Shown here: positions 34,484-41,294 of the stretch, piece by piece
Position numbering within the stretch: position 1 is the stretch's first letter
How the letters are laid out: the number at the start of each line of letters is the position of its first letter
Assembly: GCF_020443565.1 (NCBI RefSeq)
Contig: NZ_JAIZZN010000034.1
Location: 1 to 41,294 of the forward strand
From: Clostridium sp. CS001
GTDB lineage: Bacteria; Bacillota; Clostridia; Clostridiales; Clostridiaceae
Direction: 5' to 3'
DNA length: 41,294 bases
Program-made: the position numbers and the translations under genes
Notes under the pieces: model-generated
Database searches by the model: none
What the model was told of the DNA's origin: nothing
Seen by the model: the letters and a program-made list of their open reading frames with translations, nothing else

Positions 34484-35185
34484 TTATTCATCAACTAAAC
34501 GATACCCTACTCCTACCTCCGTTATTATATACTGAGGTTCCCCAGGATTTTTCTCTATTTTTCTTCTTATATTAGCCATAAATACCCTAAGAGACTGTGT
34601 CTCATTTTCAAAATAACTTCCCCAAACCTCATCAATTATATACTTATGAGTTAGTACACGACCTGCATGTCTTGACAATAACTCAATTAACTTGAATTCC
34701 ATCGGTGTTAAATGTATTTCTTCATTTAAAATTGTAGCTCGGTGTTTTTCAAAGTCTATTTTAAAATCCTTAACTACAAACACTGATTGAACACTGTTTT
34801 GCAAATTGGAATCCTCATTAAAATGCCTAAGGGCAACTCTGACTCTTGCTAAAAGCTCAGCTACACTAAAAGGCTTGGTCAAGTAATCATCTGCACCACA
34901 ATCTAAAGCTTCAACCTTCTCACTTTCATGTCCGCGGGCTGAAACCACTATAATCCTAGCTTTCGTAGACGCTCTTACCTTCTTAATAACATCAAGTCCA
35001 TCAATATCAGGTAATCCTAAGTCTAAAACTATTATATCTGGATTGTTAGAAAAAATAAGCGCTATAGCTGTAATTCCAGATTCGGTTTCAATGCACTTGT
35101 ATCCCTGTGCCTCTATGGAGAGTTTCATAAATTTTTTAATTGGTTTATCATCTTCAACTATTAAAATCAAAGGCTTTATATCCAT
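34484..35185 (-). CDS. kdpE: KdpE response regulator (OmpR family)
   Basis: This 233-residue regulator has a receiver domain (residues 1-120) with acidic pocket VEDD (residues 10-13), phosphoacceptor in VLDLGLPDIDG and K in YLTKPFS. The winged-helix DNA-binding domain (about 135-233) shows LTPMEFKLIELLSRHAGRVLTHKYIIDEVWG. It should activate kdpFABC when K+ is low. ATG 35185 is preferred (AAGGAG eight bases upstream); ATG 35191 is too close. It overlaps the kinase gene by about 32 bp. Confidence 0.93.
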   Translation of the reverse strand: MDIKPLILIVEDDKPIKKFMKLSIEAQGYKCIETESGITAIALIFSNNPDIIVLDLGLPDIDGLDVIKKVRASTKARIIVVSARGHESEKVEALDCGADDYLTKPFSVAELLARVRVALRHFNEDSNLQNSVQSVFVVKDFKIDFEKHRATILNEEIHLTPMEFKLIELLSRHAGRVLTHKYIIDEVWGSYFENETQSLRVFMANIRRKIEKNPGEPQYIITEVGVGYRLVDE

Positions 35186-36794
35186 TTTCATCGCTCCTTG
35201 TTTCAGGTAAAGTAAATCTAAAAGTCGCTCCTCCAGAAGAATTATTTAAAGCTTCCATTCGTCCATCATGAGCCTCTATAATCGACTTACAAATAGCTAA
35301 TCCTAATCCTATGCCTCGCTTTTCTAGGCAATCCCCTTTTGTCTTTGTATAAAATCTATCAAATATTGACGGTATGTCTTCTTCTGGTATTCCTTTCCCA
35401 TTGTCAGATATATCAAAAATCACAGTTTCATGCTCCACCTTAACTTTAACTTTTATAATGGAATCCTTTTGTGTGTACTTAATGGCATTGTCAATTAAAT
35501 TAATAAGTACTTGTTCTATTAACAATCCATCTACGAATAATAGGACCATGTTTTTAGGTAAATCAATAACAATGTTATGCTCCCCTGAAAATCTTTTAAC
35601 TCTCGATATGGATTCAGCAACGATTTCTTCAACAACTTCTATATCTTTTTTAATTTCAAGTTTACCTTCATCTATCCGTGTCATGCTTAATATATTCTCA
35701 ACTGAATGTATAAGCCAGCTTGTATCTTCATAAATAATCTCAAGAAGCTCTTTCTTTGTGTCATTATCAAGTATGTCATAATTATCACTAATGGTAGAAA
35801 CAGATCCTAATATCCCTGTTAGAGGGGTTCTTAAATCATGTGAAATTGACCTTAAAAGATTACCTCTAAGCCTTTCTCTTTCAGCCTCTAAACTTATATG
35901 TTTTTTCTTTTCATATAAATCTTCTCGTTCAATAGCTAACGCAATTTGTGTAGAAACAGACTCTAAAAGAATTTTTTCACTTTTTGATAAAGTATCTTCT
36001 TCTAGGCACGCTATACCAATAACTCCAAGAATTTTATTTTGTCCTTTTATTGGATGATAATACCCAACAGTATCTGATATAACTTCAGCTTTAATACCTA
36101 CTGATTGACCTGTTATAAAACATTTCTCAATTGCATCGCCCTCTACATCTAACTTGAAAATATCCCTACCAGCTTCTCCACTAACCATATAATCACAATG
36201 CTTTTGCAAATTGTTTTTATCATCTAATATAGCTATCATATTAGCTCTGTTAAACATATCCACTAAATTGTCACCACAAAGATGAACCACTTGTTTTTTA
36301 TTTCTTGCTGTAAGCAATGATTTGTTAATTTTATATAAGATTTGCATTCTGTTTTCCCGCATAAAAGATATTTTAGCTTGAGTTTTAACACTTGAGGTCA
36401 AAGTACTTGTAATAATTGCAGCTATAAGCATTATGGCAAAGGTAACGGGATAATCAGCTCTGTAAGCTAAAAAACTATAGTATGGTACAGTAAAGAAAAA
36501 ATTAAATGATAACACTCCAATTATTGCTGATAAAATACCATAAGCATATCCATCTGTACTTGTTGACACAAGTAATACTCCTAAAATAAAGACTATAATT
36601 ACATTTGACTCATGAAATCCAATTTCTCTAAATATCAGAGATACTATAGTGGCTAAACTTATAATCATTATAGTTTTAAACAGATTCTTAATTATCATTT
36701 CTTTAGGTTTAATTTCTTTATAGTCACTGTATTTATACTTACCAAAAATTTTCATATGCACATCATTAAATTTTATTTTTTTCACTCTACTCAT
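35154..36794 (-). CDS. kdpD: KdpD-type histidine kinase lacking the N-terminal KdpD/USP half
   Basis: This 546-residue kinase comprises four transmembrane helices of the DUF4118 type (about residues 35-135) and a GAF-like domain (about 150-290). The HisKA phosphoacceptor is SHDLRTPL, and the ATPase boxes are NLIDNAIKYT (N), DNGKGIPEEDI (G1), FDRFYT (F) and GIGLGLAI (G2). Full-length KdpD proteins have about 350-400 extra N-terminal residues; these are encoded separately at 28407-29561 on the other strand. The start is uncertain. ATG 36794 directly abuts AAAGGA, while GTG 36785 has a better distance. It phosphorylates KdpE, whose gene it overlaps. Confidence 0.92.
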   Translation of the reverse strand: MSRVKKIKFNDVHMKIFGKYKYSDYKEIKPKEMIIKNLFKTIMIISLATIVSLIFREIGFHESNVIIVFILGVLLVSTSTDGYAYGILSAIIGVLSFNFFFTVPYYSFLAYRADYPVTFAIMLIAAIITSTLTSSVKTQAKISFMRENRMQILYKINKSLLTARNKKQVVHLCGDNLVDMFNRANMIAILDDKNNLQKHCDYMVSGEAGRDIFKLDVEGDAIEKCFITGQSVGIKAEVISDTVGYYHPIKGQNKILGVIGIACLEEDTLSKSEKILLESVSTQIALAIEREDLYEKKKHISLEAERERLRGNLLRSISHDLRTPLTGILGSVSTISDNYDILDNDTKKELLEIIYEDTSWLIHSVENILSMTRIDEGKLEIKKDIEVVEEIVAESISRVKRFSGEHNIVIDLPKNMVLLFVDGLLIEQVLINLIDNAIKYTQKDSIIKVKVKVEHETVIFDISDNGKGIPEEDIPSIFDRFYTKTKGDCLEKRGIGLGLAICKSIIEAHDGRMEALNNSSGGATFRFTLPETRSDENGYKAFDFNS

Positions 36795-36837
36795 TCCTTT
36801 CTTATAGATTTAAATAGCCTTTGTATCAGTTTCTAAA

Positions 36838-36864
36838 AAAAGCATTTCAATATGAAATGCTTTT
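36838..36864 (-). terminator. Terminator between Trk genes and kdpDE
   Basis: AAAAGCATTTCA (36838-36849) pairs perfectly with TGAAATGCTTTT (36853-36864). Loop ATA, A-runs on both sides. The stop codon of the OB-fold gene is inside the stem. It lies only about 43 bp before the kdpD start, so it may act as an attenuator in readthrough. Confidence 0.75.
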
Positions 36865-37347
36865 AGTAAATTTCTTATATAAAAAAATTGAAGATAGTGC
36901 TCCGATTGCTAGCATTATAGCCAAAATACCTTTGCTCCTACTTATAGGAATTATTACTTTCCCTCCATGTTCTTCAATTTTAACTGAGATTGGATGGACA
37001 TCCATATCACCACCATGCTCTGCACATGCCCTATTAAAAGTACCGTATGCACTTAATGTATCTCCCTTATGTCCATACCTTCCAAAGTTTTTTATAAATT
37101 CAACTTGATCACTTTTAATCCATATGCCTATAGCATTGCTACCATCGCTAATATTTACCCATGAATATTCACCTCTTTTCATGGATTCTCCAATAGCCTC
37201 ACCTTTTAATGTAATTTTAGTGTTATCAAACGTCTTACCATTTTCAATTAGTTCAGTATAATTTGTATACTCCTTTGCCATGCATATTGTAGAAAAGGAA
37301 ACTACTAAAATGCAAGTAAATATTATTGTTTTAAAAGTCTTAACCAT
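36847..37347 (-). CDS. Membrane-anchored OB-fold protein
   Basis: This 166-residue protein has an N-terminal signal or membrane segment (about 5-24), an extracellular OB-fold-like domain (KTFDNTKITLKGEAIGE, WVNISDGSNAIGIWIKS, DTLSAYGTFNRAC, DVHPISVKI) and a C-terminal transmembrane helix with a positive end (YKKFTKS). OB-folds bind nucleic acids or sugars, or serve as protein interaction modules; nothing here decides the ligand. The conserved middle C-A-E-H-G-G-D is notable (possible metal or redox site). It overlaps trkH by 25 bp and GGAGG lies about 12 bases before ATG 37347. A role in modulating the K+ transporter is inferred from neighbourhood. Confidence 0.7.
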   Translation of the reverse strand: MVKTFKTIIFTCILVVSFSTICMAKEYTNYTELIENGKTFDNTKITLKGEAIGESMKRGEYSWVNISDGSNAIGIWIKSDQVEFIKNFGRYGHKGDTLSAYGTFNRACAEHGGDMDVHPISVKIEEHGGKVIIPISRSKGILAIMLAIGALSSIFLYKKFTKSISY

Positions 37348-38858
37348 AATCTTTTAATGCCTCCAAATGTAACTCCTATTAATGCAAATACAGATATAAA
37401 TTCTAGCCTTCCTAAATACATTGCAATTATATAATATACTTTAAGTAAAGTTGGCATTGTAGGTGAAGTAATTCCAATGGATAAACCTACATTACCTGTA
37501 ATTGATGCAGCTTCAAAAGCTGAGCTTAGAACTGGATATCCATAGTAGGTTCCAAGTGTTGTACCTACGACAAATAGCATTATATAACATAATATTATAA
37601 GGTAAGCAGACTTCACCATTGCATCCTCTAAAATGATTTCCTTTATATGATGAAATTTAGCTATTCTTATTTTTCTATCGGAATTTATCAACTTATTTAC
37701 TTCTGCACCTATGCTTCTAAATAGCAATCCTACCCTAAGTCCTTTAAACCCACCTGCTGTAGAACAAGCTGATCCACCTATAAGCATTGCTATTATAAGC
37801 ATAACAATAGGAAAGTCTCCCCATTCCGTAGCAAACTGCCTGGCATAAAGATTACCGAACCCTGTAGTTGTATGTGCTGATAATACATTATAAACAACTT
37901 TTCTGAAAATTGATATCCCATTACTGTATATACCTAGGTTTGTTAGTTTTAATGCAGTTAAAAAAGATATAATTAAAGCTGTAATAAAAAAACTCTGTGT
38001 TTCAATATTTTTTAATATCTCATTTTTCTTACCTTGCCATACTGCATAGTGCAATGCAAAATTTAAAGAGCCAATGACAAAGAAAATCATTGTTAATAGT
38101 TCATATGAAAGACTATGATAATAAAGTATATTTTGAGACATTGGTGCAAAACCACCAGTGCTCCATGCAGACATAAAAATAAATAATCCATGAAAAAAAG
38201 CACTTACAGGTTGTAGTCCTATAGCCATTCCATTAATCCAAAGCATAAGAGTTCCTACAACTAAATATGTTATACTTACTTTCCAGATTATCCTTGCTGT
38301 ATTCTTTACATTAGGTACAAGCTCTGCATCCTTACCTTCACCAACATACATTTTATAAGCCCCTAATGTATGGTTTACCATAAAGCTTAAGGCTAGCACC
38401 ACCATCCCTTGTCCCCCTACAAAGGTAATAATGTGTCTCCACATATTTAATCCAAGTGACAGATGATCAATATCTTGAGTAAGCAAAACCCCCGTTGTTG
38501 TAAATCCACTCATAACATCAAATACTGCATCTAAAAATGATGCAGTATTTCCACTAAGCGCATATGGCACAGCACATAAAAACGTTAATATAAGCCACGA
38601 ACTAGATGCAATTATTAATCCATGTTTCCATTGCACCTGTGCCTTATCAATTACACTTCTACCTGTAGCCATAAGTAATATACCCAAACTTACAGCTATA
38701 CTCATACTAATAGTGAAATCTAAAAGTGCGCTCCATTCCTTAAATATCAATGATGTAATCATTGGTATTAACATTAAACTTGAAGTCCTTACTATTACAT
38801 ATCCTACATAAAAATTTATTAGTTTAAAATCATCAAAGTCTTTTATTATTTTTTTCAT
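37323..38858 (-). CDS. trkH: TrkH/KtrB-family potassium uptake channel subunit
   Basis: This 511-residue K+ transporter pore has four M-P-M repeats with filter glycines in SGFTTTGVLL, WSTGGFAPM, AHTTTGFGN and ITGNVGLSIG, and around ten hydrophobic segments. TrkH/KtrB pores need cytoplasmic NAD- or ATP-binding TrkA/KtrA rings for gating; two such genes lie upstream. ATG 38858 begins 5 bp after the micropeptide stop at 38863, so all are one operon with the OB-fold gene. It takes up K+ at moderate concentrations, while Kdp takes over at low K+. Confidence 0.92.
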   Translation of the reverse strand: MKKIIKDFDDFKLINFYVGYVIVRTSSLMLIPMITSLIFKEWSALLDFTISMSIAVSLGILLMATGRSVIDKAQVQWKHGLIIASSSWLILTFLCAVPYALSGNTASFLDAVFDVMSGFTTTGVLLTQDIDHLSLGLNMWRHIITFVGGQGMVVLALSFMVNHTLGAYKMYVGEGKDAELVPNVKNTARIIWKVSITYLVVGTLMLWINGMAIGLQPVSAFFHGLFIFMSAWSTGGFAPMSQNILYYHSLSYELLTMIFFVIGSLNFALHYAVWQGKKNEILKNIETQSFFITALIISFLTALKLTNLGIYSNGISIFRKVVYNVLSAHTTTGFGNLYARQFATEWGDFPIVMLIIAMLIGGSACSTAGGFKGLRVGLLFRSIGAEVNKLINSDRKIRIAKFHHIKEIILEDAMVKSAYLIILCYIMLFVVGTTLGTYYGYPVLSSAFEAASITGNVGLSIGITSPTMPTLLKVYYIIAMYLGRLEFISVFALIGVTFGGIKRLWLRLLKQ

Positions 38859-38862
38859 ATGA

Positions 38863-38964
38863 TCACCTTGCCAAAATCATAATAATTCCATATAGGATAA
38901 ATAAGAACACTAATGTGTATCCTATTTCTGTAATTACCCCACCTATAACTTTTTTGTTTGTCAT
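38863..38964 (-). CDS. 33-residue membrane micropeptide in the trk operon
   Basis: The peptide begins MTNKKVIGGVITEIGYTLVF and ends with hydrophobic residues and LAR. One transmembrane helix lies around residues 15-31. The stop TGA overlaps the region just before trkH ATG 38858. GGAGG lies upstream of ATG 38964. It is in the trk operon between a TrkA-type gene and trkH, and may stabilise the pore as KdpF does for Kdp. No family is known to me. Confidence 0.65.
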   Translation of the reverse strand: MTNKKVIGGVITEIGYTLVFLFILYGIIMILAR

Positions 38965-39021
38965 AATATATTTTTCCTCCAATTATAGTTCTCTTTAACA
39001 TTTTCTTTCTTTATATTTCTT

Positions 39022-39429
39022 TTAATGATTTACATTAAATTCTTCTTCTATTAAATTGCAAATTACTTGTGTACTACAAACTGTCTTATTTACTCCCAGT
39101 GCCTTGAAGATTGCTGTGTTTTTAGGATTATTAATTCTAGCTATTGTTTCCTTAATATTAAAATTAACCTTAACCATCTGGCATATCACAAGATTTTCTT
39201 CATCTTTCCCTGTTACTGCAGCCACTACATCAACTTCTTCTATACTAGCATCCTTTAGTACTTCAATATCCGAAGCATCTCCACATATTACATATACTTG
39301 TAGTTCTTCAGCAATCTTTTCACAAATTTCTATGTCTTTTTCTATTAATACCACTGAGTGCTTCTTTTCTTTTAGTGCTTTAATAAGATAGTACCCTACC
39401 TTTCCACCACCAACTACTATTACTCTCAT
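39022..39429 (-). CDS. TrkA-N domain protein, lacking TrkA-C
   Basis: This 135-residue RCK-type Rossmann domain has VVGGGKVGYYL at the NAD(H)-binding loop, VLIEKD and VICGDASD. It is only one N-terminal domain, with no C-terminal TrkA-C effector domain, unlike full KtrA proteins of about 220 aa. It overlaps the next gene by 4 bp (ATGA). It may dimerise with the 217-residue TrkA-type protein encoded upstream to gate TrkH. Confidence 0.85.
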   Translation of the reverse strand: MRVIVVGGGKVGYYLIKALKEKKHSVVLIEKDIEICEKIAEELQVYVICGDASDIEVLKDASIEEVDVVAAVTGKDEENLVICQMVKVNFNIKETIARINNPKNTAIFKALGVNKTVCSTQVICNLIEEEFNVNH

Positions 39430-40079
39430 ATAAATTTCTCCCTCATTATTGCCCTTACCAACCTTTTCTTATTGTCCTTACTTATGCTGCAAATTATTTT
39501 ATCACCTTTTTCAAGTGATTGGTTTTTGCTTGGTATTATAAATTCACCGTTTTTCCAAACTGCACATACTCTACAATCAAATTTATCCTCTATTTCTAAA
39601 ACTGTATTAAACTTAAGTTTATTTATTGTAATCTCTTCTATAGATATATCATTGTCTATTATTAGCATAGTATCTGAATTTTCATCTATTATTTTGTTTT
39701 TAATTATATTTATACCAAGTTCAGTTGGACTTATAGTTTGTAATCCTAGTTCTCTATAAATAGATTCCCTGGATGGATCATAGATTCTTGCTATTACTTT
39801 AGGTACCTTAAATATATCCTTTGCAATTTGACTAGCCATAATATTTATATTGTCTGTAGGGGTCATAGCCAAAAATATATCCGCTTTATCTATTCCAGCT
39901 TCCATCAATGTATCATTATCTATTTCTACACCTTTAATCCGAATTCCATTAAATCCACCTCTAAGGCGCTCTAGATTTTTTGCGTACTTATCAATTATAA
40001 CAACATCATGTCCTTCATCAGATAATTCCATGGCAAGTCCACTGCCTAATCTACCACACCCTATTATTACTATATACAT
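39426..40079 (-). CDS. trkA: TrkA/KtrA-type K+ channel gating protein
   Basis: This 217-residue protein has an N-terminal RCK-N Rossmann domain with IIGCGRLGSGLA and VVIIDK (about residues 1-135) and a TrkA-C domain (about 140-217, LVIDNDISIEEITINKLKF and DKIICSISKD). It binds nucleotides at N and small effectors (c-di-AMP in Firmicutes relatives) at C. ATG 40079 has AAGGAG upstream. It leads the trk operon: trkA, trkA-N, micropeptide, trkH, OB-fold gene. Confidence 0.9.
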   Translation of the reverse strand: MYIVIIGCGRLGSGLAMELSDEGHDVVIIDKYAKNLERLRGGFNGIRIKGVEIDNDTLMEAGIDKADIFLAMTPTDNINIMASQIAKDIFKVPKVIARIYDPSRESIYRELGLQTISPTELGINIIKNKIIDENSDTMLIIDNDISIEEITINKLKFNTVLEIEDKFDCRVCAVWKNGEFIIPSKNQSLEKGDKIICSISKDNKKRLVRAIMREKFI

Positions 40080-40498
40080 AATTTGTTCTCCTTACTTGAG
40101 TTTATTAAATAAACATATTAATATTAAATATATTAATATCATATGCATATTTTAATCAAATATAGGGAATAGTGCAACGTGGCCTAGGTGATTTTAAAAT
40201 CATTATCCTATTTGTTATATTCTATTTAAGAACTATAGCATTATCATTCTTTGTTTATATTGGTTTATCTTCATTTTACTCATAGAACTAAATCTATAAT
40301 TTTAAAGTATATATAATGCTTTATGCTCAATAATTTAATCATATCTTTTATGTGTATAACTTATAGTTATTCGTTTATAATCTTATAGTTGATTTTAATT
40401 GATTATAGCCTTATAGTAATATGTAGACTTAAAAATATTGATGAAAATTACATTTAAAATTATTACAAGGTATAGATATCTAAGAAAGGAGGGCAGCT
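40080..40498. other. Divergent intergenic region between trkA and the orphan response regulator
   Basis: These 419 bp are AT-rich. The self-palindromic ATATTAATAT occurs twice at 40115-40124 and 40130-40139, 15 bp apart, about 35 bp before trkA, possibly an operator. No gene, riboswitch or RNA was recognised. GGAGGG at 40488-40494 is the RBS of the plus-strand regulator. Confidence 0.5.
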
Positions 40499-41074
40499 AT
40501 GAAAAAAGCTTTGGTTGTAGATGATACAAAAAATATTCGTACATTACTCAGGATCTATCTTGAATTAAATGATTTTGAAGTTTTGCTAGCTACTAATGGT
40601 TATGAAGCATTAGAAATAATTGATAATGAAGCAGTAGATTTAATATTTTTGGATATTAAGATGCCAGAGATAAGCGGAACAGAGGTTCTAAAAAGAATTC
40701 GTTCTAAAGGAATAGTTGTTCCTGTAGTAATTATGACGGCTTTTGCCACGGTTAAAAATGCAGTGGATTGTACTAAACTTGGTGCTATTACTTATTTACA
40801 AAAACCTTTTACTACAGATAAGATTAAAGTTATTCTTGAAGAAATGATGACAGAAGAAAATCTATCTGCCCAAAGTACTGAATACCAAATAAGTATCATT
40901 AAACAATTAATAAATGAGAATAAATTAAAAAAAGCATTAGATGCTTTAAAATTACTTTTATCCATAAATCCAAATACTCCTGAAATTTATGAATTAATAT
41001 CTATAGTATATAATCTGCAAGGAGAATTAAATAACGCTGAAATATTTCATAATATGGCTGATCAATGGAAATAA
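40499..41074 (+). CDS. Orphan response regulator with C-terminal TPR-like tail
   Basis: This 191-residue protein has a receiver domain (residues 1-118) with acidic pair VDDT, phosphoacceptor in LIFLDIKMPEISG and K in YLQKPFT. No DNA-binding domain follows. Residues about 130-190 form a TPR-like helical pair (KLKKALDALKLLLSINPNTP, IYELISIVYNLQG) similar to the 27713 protein. It has no kinase partner in the window. It may relay phosphorylation into protein binding rather than transcription. AGGAGG lies seven bases before ATG 40499. Confidence 0.85.
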   Translation: MKKALVVDDTKNIRTLLRIYLELNDFEVLLATNGYEALEIIDNEAVDLIFLDIKMPEISGTEVLKRIRSKGIVVPVVIMTAFATVKNAVDCTKLGAITYLQKPFTTDKIKVILEEMMTEENLSAQSTEYQISIIKQLINENKLKKALDALKLLLSINPNTPEIYELISIVYNLQGELNNAEIFHNMADQWK

Positions 41075-41103
41075 AAAAAGCACTTCATAAAGAAGTGCTT
41101 TTT
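41075..41103. terminator. Terminator shared by the response regulator and the tRNA/rRNA operon
   Basis: AAAAAGCACTTC (41075-41086) pairs perfectly with GAAGTGCTTTTT (41092-41103), with A/T runs on both sides. It starts at the regulator stop and ends at the tRNA CCA end. Confidence 0.88.
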
Positions 41104-41178
41104 GGTGGCTTACCGGGGAATCGAACCCCGGACACCATGATTAAAAGTCATGTGCTCTACCAACTGAGCTAGTAAACC
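41103..41178 (-). tRNA. tRNA-Lys (anticodon TTT)
   Basis: The minus strand reads a cloverleaf of 76 nt with acceptor GGTTTAC/GTAAGCC, D-loop TAGCTCAGTTGGTAGAGC, anticodon loop CTTTTAA (TTT), T-arm GGGGTTCGAATCCCC and encoded CCA. It follows the 5S gene in the transcript. Confidence 0.95.
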
Positions 41179-41185
41179 ATGTGTA

Positions 41186-41294
41186 CCTGGCGACAACCTA
41201 CTCTCCCACAAGGCTACCCCTGCAGTACCATCGGCGCATTGAAGCTTAACCTACCTGTTCGGTATGGGAAGGGGTGTTACCTTCATGCCATAAT
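41186..41294 (-). rRNA. rrf: 5S ribosomal RNA, 3' part
   Basis: The minus strand contains the conserved CCATACCGAACAG and GGGAGAGTAGGT segments of 5S rRNA and ends near 41186. The 5' end is beyond the window. It indicates the distal end of an rRNA operon read toward the left. Confidence 0.92.

Noticed and set aside
35374-36057. Plus-strand ORFs of 119 and 88 residues inside kdpD
   Set aside because: Antisense shadows of the kinase gene with no RBS or family.
40080-40498. c-di-AMP (ydaO-type) riboswitch before the trk genes
   Set aside because: Such riboswitches precede K+ transporter genes in Bacillus, but I see no matching conserved core or terminator in this leader.

Overview
The window is AT-rich, Gram-positive-type DNA with strong AGGAGG-like ribosome binding sites, short intergenic gaps and Clostridium-like proteins: a peptidase-containing ABC exporter, a three-gene M42 peptidase operon and a kdp locus with separate sensor halves. 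It most likely comes from a Clostridium sensu stricto species. No species is assigned.

Left part (1-12.3 kb) is an accessory region. A truncated IS21-type istB is followed by a bacteriocin export pair on the minus strand: a C39-peptidase ABC transporter and an unusually long HlyD-type partner. Diverging from it are two double-glycine-leader peptides with GxxxG motifs, probably a two-peptide bacteriocin, then small membrane proteins and several CPBP (Abi) membrane proteins that are candidates for self-immunity. The three plus-strand promoters in front of the peptides and of two CPBP genes share boxes of the form ACCCTAAACG at an identical distance (36 bp) from the -10 element. Two of the three have a second box exactly 21 bp upstream, which is LytTR-regulator geometry. 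No such regulator is encoded here. IS3 and IS200/IS605 debris and at least two broken CPBP copies show repeated duplication and decay.

Middle part (12.4-23.2 kb) is a Ter-type stress module. It has a CitE-like lyase, a PRTase-TRSP protein, a StiP/PELOTA protein and a HAD phosphatase on the plus strand. A Ca2+-type P-ATPase and three TerD paralogues lie on the minus strand. Next comes an NRAMP-type manganese transporter gene disabled by an internal deletion and frameshift. The terD and nramp upstream regions share a 15-bp AT-rich element.

Then come three tandem M42 metallopeptidases (one lacks the usual catalytic Glu), an MscS channel and a small TPR protein.

Right part (28.1-41.3 kb) is devoted to potassium. 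It contains kdpFABC with an extra upstream micro-ORF, and a KdpD N-terminal half (KdpX-like) encoded separately and convergently. KdpE and a KdpD kinase lacking that N-terminal half follow. A Trk/Ktr-type system has a TrkH/KtrB pore, two TrkA-type gating proteins, an OB-fold lipid-anchored or membrane protein and a 33-residue membrane micropeptide. Similar 11-bp-spaced direct repeats, presumed KdpE sites, lie before kdpFABC and before the TPR/MscS genes, suggesting a common osmotic/K+ regulon. The window ends with an orphan response regulator carrying a TPR-like tail, a tRNA-Lys(TTT) and the 3' part of a 5S rRNA gene, i.e. the end of an rRNA operon read on the minus strand.
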